NCBI RefSeq assembly: GCF_003555545.1 | Contig: NZ_CP032157.1 | Span: forward strand, 8,002,546-8,066,545 | Direction of reading: 5' to 3' | Length of the DNA: 64,000 nt | Source: Paraflavitalea soli | Lineage (GTDB): Bacteria > Bacteroidota > Bacteroidia > Chitinophagales > Chitinophagaceae | Shown here: in pieces, positions 41,305 to 49,808 of the stretch | How the letters are laid out: every line of letters begins with the position of its first letter | Numbering within the stretch: the first letter of the stretch is position 1 | Notes under the pieces: model-generated | Databases searched by the model: none | What the model was told of the DNA's origin: nothing | The model's input: only the letters and a program-made list of their open reading frames with translations | Translations under genes and position numbers: made by a program

Positions 41305-41733
41305 ATGATAAATAACCAGAATAAGGTTTATCTGTTTGTCCATATTATCTGGAGCGTGCAAAACCGTGAGCCTTTGCTTACAAAGCCCATCCGAACCATC
41401 TTGTTTTCCCATATGCAGAAACGTGCCGGGGAAAAGGGTATCAACGTGCTGGCTGTGAATGGCGTGGAAGATCATGTGCATGCTTTGATACAATTGCACC
41501 CGGCGCAAAATCTCTCTCAGGTGGTTAAAAGCATCCGCACGGATGCTTCGGACTGGATCAACGAAACAAAACTCGTGGCCAATCCATTTCAGTGGGAAGA
41601 AGCTTATGCGGCTTTGTCTGTCAATCCCAGCACCATCAAACAGGTGGAGGAATTCCTGGGCCGGCAGGAAGAATACCATAAGACAAAGACCCTGGAAAGC
41701 GAACTGGAAGTATTTGATAAGATCCAACTTTAG
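41305..41733 (+). CDS. IS200/RAYT-like HUH protein with catalytic Tyr replaced by Phe
   Basis: The 142 residues match the TnpA fold of IS200/IS605-type single-strand transposases: YLFVHIIWSVQNREPLL, GVEDHVHALIQL with HUH residues His57 and His59, KSIRTDASDWINE, and FQWEEAYAALSVNPSTI. Members then have a V-x-x-Y-I-x-x-Q-E-x-H-H helix whose Tyr cleaves DNA. Here it is VEEFLGRQEEYHK, so Phe117 stands at the nucleophile position, with Tyr124 seven residues on. Strand cleavage is therefore doubtful. It ends 11 bases before aroB, within the cluster and undisturbed, suggesting domestication. No element ends or duplications are visible. Confidence 0.82.
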   Translation: MINNQNKVYLFVHIIWSVQNREPLLTKPIRTILFSHMQKRAGEKGINVLAVNGVEDHVHALIQLHPAQNLSQVVKSIRTDASDWINETKLVANPFQWEEAYAALSVNPSTIKQVEEFLGRQEEYHKTKTLESELEVFDKIQL

Positions 41734-41744
41734 ATCGTTCAGGA

Positions 41745-42764
41745 ATGCAAAAGAAAACATATCAGTTCACCGCTAAGAAGGTGGACTATTATTTCGATGC
41801 CGATTTCTCCTATCTCGCCAGGCTCATTGATAAGGAGCATACCGTATTGGTGACCGACGAAAACATCTTTCAGGCGCAGGCCAAAAAGTTCAAAGGCTGG
41901 CATACCATCGTACTGAAACCAGGAGAGCAGCACAAAGTACAGGCTACTGCCAACAGTGTGATAGAACAACTGATCGCCCGGGGCGCAGATCGCAAGACCG
42001 TGCTGGTAGGCATTGGCGGCGGTGTGATCACCGACCTTACCGGGTATGTCGCTGCTGTGTACATGCGTGGCCTGCGGGTAGGTTTTGTGCCCACTACCGT
42101 ACTGGCCATGGTGGATGCTTCTATTGGTGGTAAGAATGGCATTGATGTAGGCGTGTACAAGAACCTGGTGGGTACCATCCGGCAGCCGGATTTCCTGTTG
42201 TATGATTACAGCTTCCTGAAATCCTTGCCCGAAACAGAATGGATCAACGGCTTTGCCGAGATCATCAAACACAGCTGTATCAAAGATGCCCCTTTGTTCC
42301 GGGAACTGGAGAAGAACAAACTGAAATATTACCAGAAAGATAAAGCTGCACTGGGCAAGCTGATCCGCCGCAATGCGGTGATCAAATCGACCGTCGTTGA
42401 AAAGGATGAATTTGAACAGGGCGAACGCCGGTTGCTGAACTTTGGTCATACCCTGGGCCATGCGATTGAGAACATGTATGCTTTGTCGCACGGGCAGGCC
42501 ATATCCATCGGCATGGTAGCTGCCTGCAGCATCTCTGCACAGCTGGTAAAATTCAAAGACAGTGAGAAAGTGATCAAAGTACTGGCGCAATACGGATTGC
42601 CCGTGCATACTGATTTCGACAGGAAAAAGGCATTCGACATATTGAAGATGGACAAGAAGCGGGAGAAGAAAGAGATGAATTATGTGTTGCTGGAAAAGAT
42701 AGGTAAAGGGGTAGTAAAGTCTATCCCCATGGTACAGTTAGAGAAAATTATTTCAAACTTATGA
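41745..42764 (+). CDS. aroB: 3-dehydroquinate synthase
   Basis: Closes DAHP to 3-dehydroquinate with NAD and a metal. The 339 residues contain LKPGEQHK, GIGGGVITDLTGYVAAVYMRG (NAD site), PTTVLAMVDASIGGKNGID, NGFAEIIKH (metal Glu), LLNFGHTLGHAIE (metal His) and HGQAISIGM (third metal ligand). It overlaps aroA by 4 bases, indicating translational coupling. It follows DAHP synthase in pathway order, with only the IS200-like gene between. Confidence 0.96.
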   Translation: MQKKTYQFTAKKVDYYFDADFSYLARLIDKEHTVLVTDENIFQAQAKKFKGWHTIVLKPGEQHKVQATANSVIEQLIARGADRKTVLVGIGGGVITDLTGYVAAVYMRGLRVGFVPTTVLAMVDASIGGKNGIDVGVYKNLVGTIRQPDFLLYDYSFLKSLPETEWINGFAEIIKHSCIKDAPLFRELEKNKLKYYQKDKAALGKLIRRNAVIKSTVVEKDEFEQGERRLLNFGHTLGHAIENMYALSHGQAISIGMVAACSISAQLVKFKDSEKVIKVLAQYGLPVHTDFDRKKAFDILKMDKKREKKEMNYVLLEKIGKGVVKSIPMVQLEKIISNL

Positions 42765-44056
42765 TCGCAACTATTCAGCCATCCGGTATACAGGGCACCA
42801 TTCAGGCGCCCACCTCCAAAAGCTCCATGCAAAGAGCTTGTGCAGCGGCCTTACTCACCAAAGGAGTGACCATCATTAAGAACCCCGGTAATTCCAATGA
42901 CGACAGGGCTGCACTGGGTGTTATCCGCGGCCTGGGCGCGTATGTAGAGCAATTGCCCGATGGCTCCCTGAAGATCACCAGCAATGGCGTAAATCCTGAT
43001 GCAGGTGAAGTAAACTGTGGTGAAAGTGGGTTGGGTATCCGGATGTTTACCCCCCTCGTAGCCCTGAGCAATAAAGCCATCACCATCAACGGCGAAGGCA
43101 GCCTGCTTACCCGCCCGATGGATTTCTTTGATACCGTATTGCCGCAGCTCGGTGTAGAGATCGTATCCAACAAAGGTAAATTGCCTTTGCAGGTAAAGGG
43201 ACCTTTAAAACCAACGGCCATTGAGGTAGATGGTTCACTGAGCTCTCAGTTCCTCACTGGTTTGTTGTTTGCTTATGCAGCCTCCGGCGCCAGTGATGTT
43301 GCCCTCACGGTAAAAGACCTGAAGAGCAAACCTTATATCGACCTTACCCTCCAGGTGATGAAACACTTTGGCTGGGATGTGGAGAACAGGAATTATGAAG
43401 AGTTCTATTTTGCGGAGGCGGTGGTCAGGCAATCATCCGCTCAGCCTGTCAGCTATACGGTGGAAGGCGACTGGAGTGGCGCTGCTTTCCTATTGGTAGC
43501 AGGCGCCATTGCCGGCAATATCACTGTAAAAGGGCTGGACGTATCTTCTACCCAGGCCGATAAAGCGATCCTGCAGGCATTGATGAGCTGTGAAGCAAAG
43601 CTCTCCGTGCAGGCCGAACAAATCGAGATAGGACCTGCCTCCCTGAAAGCATTTCATTTTAATGCCACGGAGTGCCCCGACCTGTTTCCTCCACTGGTGG
43701 CATTGGCTTCCTATTGTGAAGGCAAAACCGTGATTGAAGGCGCTTCCCGGCTTACCCATAAGGAGAGCAATCGTGCATTGACCCTGCAGCAGGAGTTTGG
43801 CAAGATGGGCATTCAGATCGACCTGCAGGATGACCTGATGATCATTCATGGCGGAACAGGGGTGAAGGGGACAGCTACCCATTCCCACCACGATCACCGC
43901 ATTGCCATGGCCTGTGCAGTAGCAGGGCTAAAAGCTACCGGCGCTACCACCATTGAAGAAGCACAGGCAATCAACAAATCATACCCGGATTTCTATAAGC
44001 ATATACAGCAATTGGGGGCAGCAGTACAGATCACAGAATCACTTCAACATAATTAG
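42761..44056 (+). CDS. aroA: 3-phosphoshikimate 1-carboxyvinyltransferase (EPSP synthase)
   Basis: Adds enolpyruvyl from PEP to shikimate 3-phosphate. The 431 residues show the two-domain EPSP synthase pattern: APTSKSSMQRACAAALLT (Lys and Ser substrate contacts), NPGNSNDD, CGESGLGIRMFTPLVAL (in place of the NSGTxxR loop of many enzymes), GSLSSQFLTGLLFA, KESNRA and HHDHRIAMA. The CGESGLGIR variant is common in Bacteroidota and is not a defect. Its start overlaps aroB by 4 bases and aroC starts 2 bases past its stop. Confidence 0.95.
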   Translation: MIATIQPSGIQGTIQAPTSKSSMQRACAAALLTKGVTIIKNPGNSNDDRAALGVIRGLGAYVEQLPDGSLKITSNGVNPDAGEVNCGESGLGIRMFTPLVALSNKAITINGEGSLLTRPMDFFDTVLPQLGVEIVSNKGKLPLQVKGPLKPTAIEVDGSLSSQFLTGLLFAYAASGASDVALTVKDLKSKPYIDLTLQVMKHFGWDVENRNYEEFYFAEAVVRQSSAQPVSYTVEGDWSGAAFLLVAGAIAGNITVKGLDVSSTQADKAILQALMSCEAKLSVQAEQIEIGPASLKAFHFNATECPDLFPPLVALASYCEGKTVIEGASRLTHKESNRALTLQQEFGKMGIQIDLQDDLMIIHGGTGVKGTATHSHHDHRIAMACAVAGLKATGATTIEEAQAINKSYPDFYKHIQQLGAAVQITESLQHN

Positions 44057-44058
44057 GC

Positions 44059-45057
44059 ATGAACAGTTTTGGCAGAATATTCAGGGTTACCATCTTTGGT
44101 GAATCACATGGTGAAAGTGTAGGCGTTAATATCGATGGCTGTCCTGCCGGCCTTCCCCTTACGGTAGACGATTTTATGACCGATATAGAGCGTCGCAAGG
44201 GTGGTATGCAAAAAGGTACTACACCCCGTAAGGAAGACGATATTCCCATCTTTAAGACGGGCGTATTCAACAATAAGACCACGGGTGCACCCATTACAAT
44301 ATTATTCGACAACAAGAATACCCGTTCGGGCGATTATGAAAAACAAAGAGCGGTACCACGTCCCGGTCACGCCGACTTTGTAGCCCATCAGAAATTTGGT
44401 GGCTTTGAGGATTTCAGGGGAGGCGGTCATTTTAGCGGCAGGCTCACCGTTTGCCTCGTAGCAGCCGGTGTGATCGCCAAAAAACTATTGGCCCTGCAGC
44501 AGAGTGAAGTAAAAGCCACGATCATGGAGATCGGCGGCGAAGCAGACCTCGACAAAGGATTGCAAAAAGCCATCGATGCCAAAGATACCATTGGCGGTAT
44601 TGTAGAATGCCGTGTCAATGGATTGCCCATTGGACTGGGAGAGCCATTTTTTGATTCAGTAGAATCTGTGTTGGGCCATGCCGTGTTTGCGATCCCCGCA
44701 GTAAGAGGTATTGAATTCGGGACCGGCTTTGCTGCTGCCCGTATGTTTGGCAGCCATCACAATGATGCCATTGAGGACAATACCGGGAAAACACGCACCA
44801 ACCATGCTGGTGGAGTAGTGGGAGGCATTACCAACAGCAACGAGCTGGTATTCCGTATTGCTATCAAACCTACCTCTTCCACTCCTAAAGAGCAGGTGAC
44901 GTTAAACTGGGAAACCGGTGAACAGGAAACCTTTTCCGTAAAGGGGCGCCATGATCTGTGTATTGCCCTGCGTGTGCCGGTGGTGCTGGAAGCGGTGACT
45001 GCCTTTGTGATGGCCGACCTGTACATGCTGCAGCAACACATCAAAAGAATCATATAG
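44059..45057 (+). CDS. aroC: Chorismate synthase
   Basis: Converts EPSP to chorismate with reduced FMN. The 332 residues hold the family signatures FGESHGESVGVNIDGCPAG, AVPRPGHADFVAHQKFG, DFRGGGHFSGRLTV, FGSHHNDAI and NHAGGVVGGITNSNEL, with ALRVPVVLEAVTA at the end. It is somewhat shorter than the usual 350-360 residues because the C-terminus is trimmed; the catalytic blocks are complete. It is the last aromatic gene of the cluster. Confidence 0.95.
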   Translation: MNSFGRIFRVTIFGESHGESVGVNIDGCPAGLPLTVDDFMTDIERRKGGMQKGTTPRKEDDIPIFKTGVFNNKTTGAPITILFDNKNTRSGDYEKQRAVPRPGHADFVAHQKFGGFEDFRGGGHFSGRLTVCLVAAGVIAKKLLALQQSEVKATIMEIGGEADLDKGLQKAIDAKDTIGGIVECRVNGLPIGLGEPFFDSVESVLGHAVFAIPAVRGIEFGTGFAAARMFGSHHNDAIEDNTGKTRTNHAGGVVGGITNSNELVFRIAIKPTSSTPKEQVTLNWETGEQETFSVKGRHDLCIALRVPVVLEAVTAFVMADLYMLQQHIKRII

Positions 45058-45061
45058 TACC

Positions 45062-45364
45062 ATGGCAACCATTTATCACATCACCACGCAGGCCGAATGG
45101 GATGCAGCCTCCCGGTCGGGCATATATGAAGCTGCTTCTTTGAAGGAGGAAGGCTTTATCCATTGTTCACAGGAAGAACAGATACCTGGTGTACTGCAAC
45201 GTTATTTCAAGGGGAAAACAAACCTGGTAAAACTGGTGATTGATACAGATAAGCTAACCAGCCGTTGGCTCTATGAATGGTCGCCCTCTACGGCTGATAC
45301 CTTTCCGCACATTTATGGCCCCATCAATGCCACAGCAGTAGTAGCTGTGGAGCAGGTTATTTAA
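45062..45364 (+). CDS. DUF952 family protein
   Basis: The 100 residues match the DUF952 pattern: YHITTQAEWDAASRSGIYEAASLKEEGFIHCSQEEQ (landmarks YHITTQAEW and EGFIHCS) and FPHIYGPINATAVVAV. The family is a small soluble fold related to ADP-ribosyltransferases, with no proven activity. It starts 4 bases after aroC and so may be read with it. Its stop overlaps the convergent dipeptidase gene by 8 bases. Confidence 0.85.
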   Translation: MATIYHITTQAEWDAASRSGIYEAASLKEEGFIHCSQEEQIPGVLQRYFKGKTNLVKLVIDTDKLTSRWLYEWSPSTADTFPHIYGPINATAVVAVEQVI

Positions 45365-46088
45365 TGGGTTTGCGCAAGGCCGCAAAGGGAATATCCAATA
45401 CCTCATAATTTTTGTCATTGGGCCAATAATAATGCCACCATTCCGTTTCAAGGGGGGTAAAACCGTGTTTTTGCATGGTAGTTTTCAATAGCTCCCGGTT
45501 TTTAAGTACTGCCGCTGGCAGGCTGCTAAAGCCCTGGTGGGCTGAATCCGTGAAATTGTCGAACCCGGTTCCCATATCCAGTTCCTGGCCCGTTTTTAGA
45601 TCAACGATGGTGAGGTCTACAGCCAGCCCGCGGTTATGGCCCGATCCTTTGGAAGGATTGGCTACATACCGCTCATCTTTTACCAACTCCCAAAAGCTCA
45701 CCGTAACGGAATAGGGACGGTAAGCATCAAATATTTTTAATCCATAGCCTTGCATACCCAGTTCCTTTTGTACAGCAGCCAATGCCTGGGCAGCAGGCGC
45801 TCTTAAAAAGGTATGACGGGTAGGAGGGATATACATCCGGCGGTGCATGAAGTTGTTGGCAGTGGCATAGCGCAGGTCATAACGAACAGCTGGCAGAAGG
45901 GTGCGCAATTCAACCATCTTTTTGGATGAATCGGCCTTTACTTGTGCGTGGTAAGCAGATAAATTGTCAATAACTGCCACTCCGTAGCGTTTTATATCAG
46001 TTTCCTGTGCTATAAGCCCTCCGTGGTGGAAAAAAATTAACATCAACAATAGTAAAATATTACGCTGAAGTGCTATTTTGTATATCAT
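45357..46088 (-). CDS. M15D D-alanyl-D-alanine dipeptidase (VanX/DdpX-like)
   Basis: A 243-residue exported zinc peptidase. A signal peptide (NILLLLMLIFFHHGGLIAQ) follows ATG 46088. The enzyme core has LRYATANNFM, FDAYRPYSV, SGHNRGLAVDLTI (zinc His and Asp, SxHxxGxAxD) and ETEWWHYYW (catalytic Glu and zinc His, ExxWH). It splits D-Ala-D-Ala. Without van ligase or kinase genes nearby, recycling of wall dipeptides is more likely than vancomycin resistance. It is divergent from the L,D-transpeptidase gene, with 73 bases between starts. Confidence 0.88.
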   Translation of the reverse strand: MIYKIALQRNILLLLMLIFFHHGGLIAQETDIKRYGVAVIDNLSAYHAQVKADSSKKMVELRTLLPAVRYDLRYATANNFMHRRMYIPPTRHTFLRAPAAQALAAVQKELGMQGYGLKIFDAYRPYSVTVSFWELVKDERYVANPSKGSGHNRGLAVDLTIVDLKTGQELDMGTGFDNFTDSAHQGFSSLPAAVLKNRELLKTTMQKHGFTPLETEWWHYYWPNDKNYEVLDIPFAALRKPIK

Positions 46089-46161
46089 TGCAACTGGTTG
46101 ATGCTTAAATCCATCTCTGTTGAAAGATACGACCTTTTGCACTGATCAATTAAGTCAAACA

Positions 46162-47850
46162 ATGAATAAAAGTACGTATGCGGGCATGATGGGTTGTTGT
46201 GTGGTAATCTGCTCACTCTCCCTGCTGGCCTGTAATATGGCAACCGTTAAACCCCCGGAAAAGGACATTGTAGCAGTGCCGGAAAAGTTTGAAGTACGCG
46301 TAAGCGATAACCTCAAAACAGCCCTTGCGTTCATACTGGATAATAAAGGTCGTCTCAATGACACCGTGTTGCTGGCCAACGACTCCCTGGTAAATGGCCT
46401 GTATGAAAAGGAAAACTACCAGCCGCTCTGGTGCGCTCAGGAAAACTGGTCGGCCCTGGGTGATTCTCTTTATACATTCATAGAACGATCCAAAGAATAC
46501 GGTTTATTCCCTTCAGATTATCACTTCCGGGCCCTCGCAGGCATCCGGGCAAAGATGGCCACTGATTCTACGGCACGCAGGGATGCGGCTTTATGGTCCC
46601 GGGCCGACCTGATGCTGACAGACGCTTTCTTTCTTACCACCCGCCACCTTAAGCTGGGACACCTGGAGAAGGACAGTATGACCTTACGGAATGATTCTGC
46701 CCTGAACAATGATTTCTATACCCAGGTCTTCCACCTCATGCGGCATACCAACAATGTGACCGCCACTTTTCATGACCTGGAACCGAAACATGCGCAGTAC
46801 GATTCACTCAAGCAGGGTTTAAAATTCTTCCTGGATTCTATCCAGACATTCAGAAGGTATACATACATCAATTATCCCAATAAAGATTCTGCTGCCTTGC
46901 ACAATGCCCTGCAAAGGCGCCTGTTTGAGGAGGATGTGTTAACCTCCGCTACTGAACTGATCGATACGGCGGCCTGGCGGCAGGCGATCATGGGCTATCA
47001 AACGGCCAAAGGCCTCAAGCCTACAGGGAAGATCAATGAAAATACAGTCAACAGCCTCAACAATACCGACTGGGAGAAATTCAAGCGTATAGCCATCAAT
47101 CTCGATCGTTACAAGATGCTGCCCGATACCCTGCCCCTTACCTATATTTGGGTCAACCTCCCTTCATTCTACATGCAGGTGATGAATATGGATACCATGG
47201 TATTGGAGTCGAGGGTCATTGTGGGTCAGCCAAAGACCAGGACCCCGTTGCTCACCTCCAACGTATCCAATTTTATTATCTATCCCCAATGGACAGTTCC
47301 TTACAGCATCATATTTAAGGAAATGCTGCCCAAGATCCAGAAGAATGTAGCATACCTCAATAAGGAAAACCTGATGGTGGTAGATAAAAATGACAGTATC
47401 ATCGATCCTTATACGATAGACTGGAGCAAGCTCAGTAAAAAGTATTTCCCCTACCTGCTGAAACAGCGCCAGGGAGATGATAATTCATTGGGTGTATTGA
47501 AATTCAACTTTGCCAATAAGTATAGTGTATACTTACATGATACCAATGTGCGTTGGATGTTTAGCCGGAGCAACAGGGCATTAAGTCATGGTTGCGTACG
47601 GGTAAAGGAATTCCTGAAGCTGGCCGACTTCCTGGTGCGGGATGATACCCTCAAGTATCGCCCGGATACCCTCAGGGCCTGGATCGCCCGCCAGGAAAAA
47701 CACATTGTATCCGGTTTTCACCGGGTGCCCATCTATATCCGTTACTTTACCTGTGAGGGAAAGAGCGGCAAACTTCGTATTTATGATGATATCTATGCAG
47801 AAGATAAAGTGTTGAGGGAGCGATATTTCGCCGACAAATCGATCCTATAA
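46162..47850 (+). CDS. L,D-transpeptidase lipoprotein, YcbB-like (YkuD domain)
   Basis: A 562-residue lipoprotein. The signal sequence ends in SLSLLAC (lipobox). The layout is that of YcbB: an N-terminal domain (VNGLYEKENYQPLW), a peptidoglycan-binding helical motif (GYQTAKGLKPTGKINENTVNSLN; landmark GLKPTGKI), then the YkuD catalytic domain with IVGQPKTRTPLL, and SHGCVRV, where Cys478 is the nucleophile and His476 adjacent. It forms 3-3 crosslinks or links proteins to peptidoglycan in the periplasm. ATG 46162 is preferred over the upstream 46120. Confidence 0.9.
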   Translation: MNKSTYAGMMGCCVVICSLSLLACNMATVKPPEKDIVAVPEKFEVRVSDNLKTALAFILDNKGRLNDTVLLANDSLVNGLYEKENYQPLWCAQENWSALGDSLYTFIERSKEYGLFPSDYHFRALAGIRAKMATDSTARRDAALWSRADLMLTDAFFLTTRHLKLGHLEKDSMTLRNDSALNNDFYTQVFHLMRHTNNVTATFHDLEPKHAQYDSLKQGLKFFLDSIQTFRRYTYINYPNKDSAALHNALQRRLFEEDVLTSATELIDTAAWRQAIMGYQTAKGLKPTGKINENTVNSLNNTDWEKFKRIAINLDRYKMLPDTLPLTYIWVNLPSFYMQVMNMDTMVLESRVIVGQPKTRTPLLTSNVSNFIIYPQWTVPYSIIFKEMLPKIQKNVAYLNKENLMVVDKNDSIIDPYTIDWSKLSKKYFPYLLKQRQGDDNSLGVLKFNFANKYSVYLHDTNVRWMFSRSNRALSHGCVRVKEFLKLADFLVRDDTLKYRPDTLRAWIARQEKHIVSGFHRVPIYIRYFTCEGKSGKLRIYDDIYAEDKVLRERYFADKSIL

Positions 47851-47868
47851 ATAATCCCCCAATATTCT

Positions 47869-48309
47869 ATGAAGAAACGTATTCTGTATGCTTTACTGCT
47901 TACCGGAACACCCGCCATGGTGGCTGCCCAGGAGAAAAAAGACAGTATTGTGCTGACCAGGAGCAAGAACGTGGCCAGGGTCCAGTACGGCATAGCCAGT
48001 TTTTACCACAATAAATTCGAAGGGCGAAAGACTGCCAATGGAGAGATATTTAGCCAAAATGGCCTGACAGCGGCCAGTAATACCCATCCGCTCAACTGCT
48101 GGGTAAGGGTCACCAATAGCCGCAATAAGAAAAGTGTGATCCTTCGTATAACGGACCGGATGCACCCCAAAAATCCCCGTTTAATTGATCTGAGTCGTGC
48201 GGCCGCTAAAAAGCTGGGCTATACCGGGAGAGGGTTGACGCGTGTAAAGGTAGAATACCTGGGCAGGCAAAAGCCAGCCAGTCCAGGTGAAAATGAAGAT
48301 AATAAATAA
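47869..48309 (+). CDS. RlpA-like septal ring lytic transglycosylase family protein
   Basis: A 146-residue exported protein with signal peptide (ILYALLLTGTPAMVAAQ) and a double-psi beta-barrel domain: YGIASFYHNKFEGRKTANGEIF, NTHPLNCWVRVTN, VILRITDRMHP and RLIDLSRAAAKKLGY. The conserved Asp in ITDR is the expected catalytic acid of RlpA. There is no SPOR domain. It begins 18 bases after the L,D-transpeptidase gene, forming a cell-wall unit. Confidence 0.85.
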   Translation: MKKRILYALLLTGTPAMVAAQEKKDSIVLTRSKNVARVQYGIASFYHNKFEGRKTANGEIFSQNGLTAASNTHPLNCWVRVTNSRNKKSVILRITDRMHPKNPRLIDLSRAAAKKLGYTGRGLTRVKVEYLGRQKPASPGENEDNK

Positions 48310-48369
48310 TTTCTACATTTAATTTGTACCTGCTACATTTGCTCATTACCGAACCAAACTGCATGGTTT

Positions 48370-49713
48370 ATGAAGAAAATCTCAGGCATGGTGCTGGCCT
48401 TATTACTGCTGCACACGATTGCTCTTTGCCAGGATGACGATTACATACAGAATCCTACTCTTGGCGTTCACTTTATCTTTAATGATTTTAAATCGGCTCA
48501 GGCTATCCGTTCTACCTCTTTGGGCGCCGCCTTGCGCAACAAACAATTCGGCAAGGTCAAGGAAATGTCTCCCGGTTTAGCCATCAATTACATTCACGGC
48601 CTTTCTCCCAGTTTTGATTTTACGGGTACACTTGCAGGTTCTATTCTTGACTATTCGTTTAAGGATGGTACTACTGCGGGTAAGGATAACCTTTTGCTGG
48701 AAGTGGATGCCTCCATACGGGGTAAAATGTTCAGCAATAAATATGTGGTATCACCTTATTTCCAGGTGGGTGTAGGTGCCTCAAAATACAAAGGTTACTA
48801 TGGTGCTTTTATACCTGCCGGCCTGGGCCTGCAGGTAAATCTTTTTGATGAAGCATTCCTGCTCATCAATTCACAGTACCGGATCGGTATAACCGATAAG
48901 GCCAGTAACCATTTCTTTTACAGCATTGGCCTCGCTGGTGCGATCGGTAAAAGAAAGGCTACTCCCAAGGTCATCCCACCTCCGCCATTGCCGCCGCCAC
49001 CGCCGCCTGATTCAGATGGGGATGGCGTTATTGACAGCCTCGATGCCTGCCCCCAGGCGAAAGGATTGGCACAGTTCCAGGGATGTCCCGATACAGATGG
49101 CGACGGTATACCTGATAAGGATGATAAATGTCCCGATCAGCGGGGCCTGGAGCGTTACCAGGGATGTCCCATTCCCGATACAGATGGCGATGGCATCAAT
49201 GATGAAGAAGATAAGTGTCCGAAGGAAAAGGGAGTTGCCCGTTACCAGGGTTGCCCCGTTCCTGACCGTGATAAGGACGGTGTGAATGATGAAGAAGACA
49301 AATGCCCTGATCTGCCCGGTGTAGCAGCAAATAATGGTTGTCCCGAGGTGTCTGCTGAAGTGAAAAAGCGCATAGATGTAGCCGCCCGCAATATCTTCTT
49401 TGCTACAGGCAGTGCCAAACTGCTGGCCAAATCCAATAAATCATTGGATGAAGTAGCGAAGTTGATGAACGAAGATGCCAACCTGAAACTGGATGTGGAA
49501 GGGCATACCGATAATACAGGCAAGCCTGCTACCAACCAGGCGCTCAGTGAAAAGAGGGCAAAAGCCGTGTATGATTACCTTAATAAAAAAGGAGTCAATG
49601 CCGATCGCTTACGTTCTGCAGGCTATGGCCAGGACAAACCCGTTGCCGATAATAAAACGGCCAAAGGCCGTACGGCCAACAGAAGGGTAGAGCTGAAGCT
49701 GCATTACGACTAA
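48370..49713 (+). CDS. OmpA family protein with thrombospondin type 3 repeats
   Basis: The 447 residues have a signal peptide (MVLALLLLHTIALCQ), an outer-membrane barrel-like region (~20-200), a Pro-rich hinge (PPPPLPPPPPP), four calcium-binding TSP3 units (DSDGDGVIDSLDACP, DTDGDGIPDKDDKCP, DTDGDGINDEEDKCP, DRDKDGVNDEEDKCP) and a C-terminal OmpA domain (VEGHTDNTGKPATNQALSEKRA, SAGYGQDKPV, NRRVEL) that binds peptidoglycan. It links outer membrane and wall. It follows the RlpA gene by 60 bases. Confidence 0.93.
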   Translation: MKKISGMVLALLLLHTIALCQDDDYIQNPTLGVHFIFNDFKSAQAIRSTSLGAALRNKQFGKVKEMSPGLAINYIHGLSPSFDFTGTLAGSILDYSFKDGTTAGKDNLLLEVDASIRGKMFSNKYVVSPYFQVGVGASKYKGYYGAFIPAGLGLQVNLFDEAFLLINSQYRIGITDKASNHFFYSIGLAGAIGKRKATPKVIPPPPLPPPPPPDSDGDGVIDSLDACPQAKGLAQFQGCPDTDGDGIPDKDDKCPDQRGLERYQGCPIPDTDGDGINDEEDKCPKEKGVARYQGCPVPDRDKDGVNDEEDKCPDLPGVAANNGCPEVSAEVKKRIDVAARNIFFATGSAKLLAKSNKSLDEVAKLMNEDANLKLDVEGHTDNTGKPATNQALSEKRAKAVYDYLNKKGVNADRLRSAGYGQDKPVADNKTAKGRTANRRVELKLHYD

Positions 49714-49719
49714 GAATAC

Positions 49720-49806
49720 AAGCTACAAGCTACGAGCTGCGAGCTATGAGCAGCGAGCAAATACAGCCTCCAAAGGCTCGAAGCTCGCAGCTCATGGCTC
49801 GTCGCT
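49720..49806. repeat. GAGCT-word repeat, copy 4 (two arms, core AAATACAG)
   Basis: GAGCTGCGAGCT (49734-49745) is the exact reverse complement of AGCTCGCAGCTC (49782-49793). The core AAATACAG lies at 49759-49766. Outer words (AGCTACAAGCTACGA; CATGGCTCGTCGCT) extend both arms. It fills the gap between the converging ompA-type and pdxJ genes. Confidence 0.8.
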
Positions 49807-49808
49807 TT

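Noticed and set aside
41225-41744. An intact, recently inserted IS200-type element
   Set aside because: No element ends, subterminal palindromes or orphan accessory gene are visible, the nucleophile Tyr is replaced, and the aro order continues directly after it.
45357-46088. Vancomycin resistance locus based on the VanX-like peptidase
   Set aside because: No D-Ala-D-Lac ligase, dehydrogenase or VanRS-type regulator lies nearby; it sits in a wall-metabolism block.
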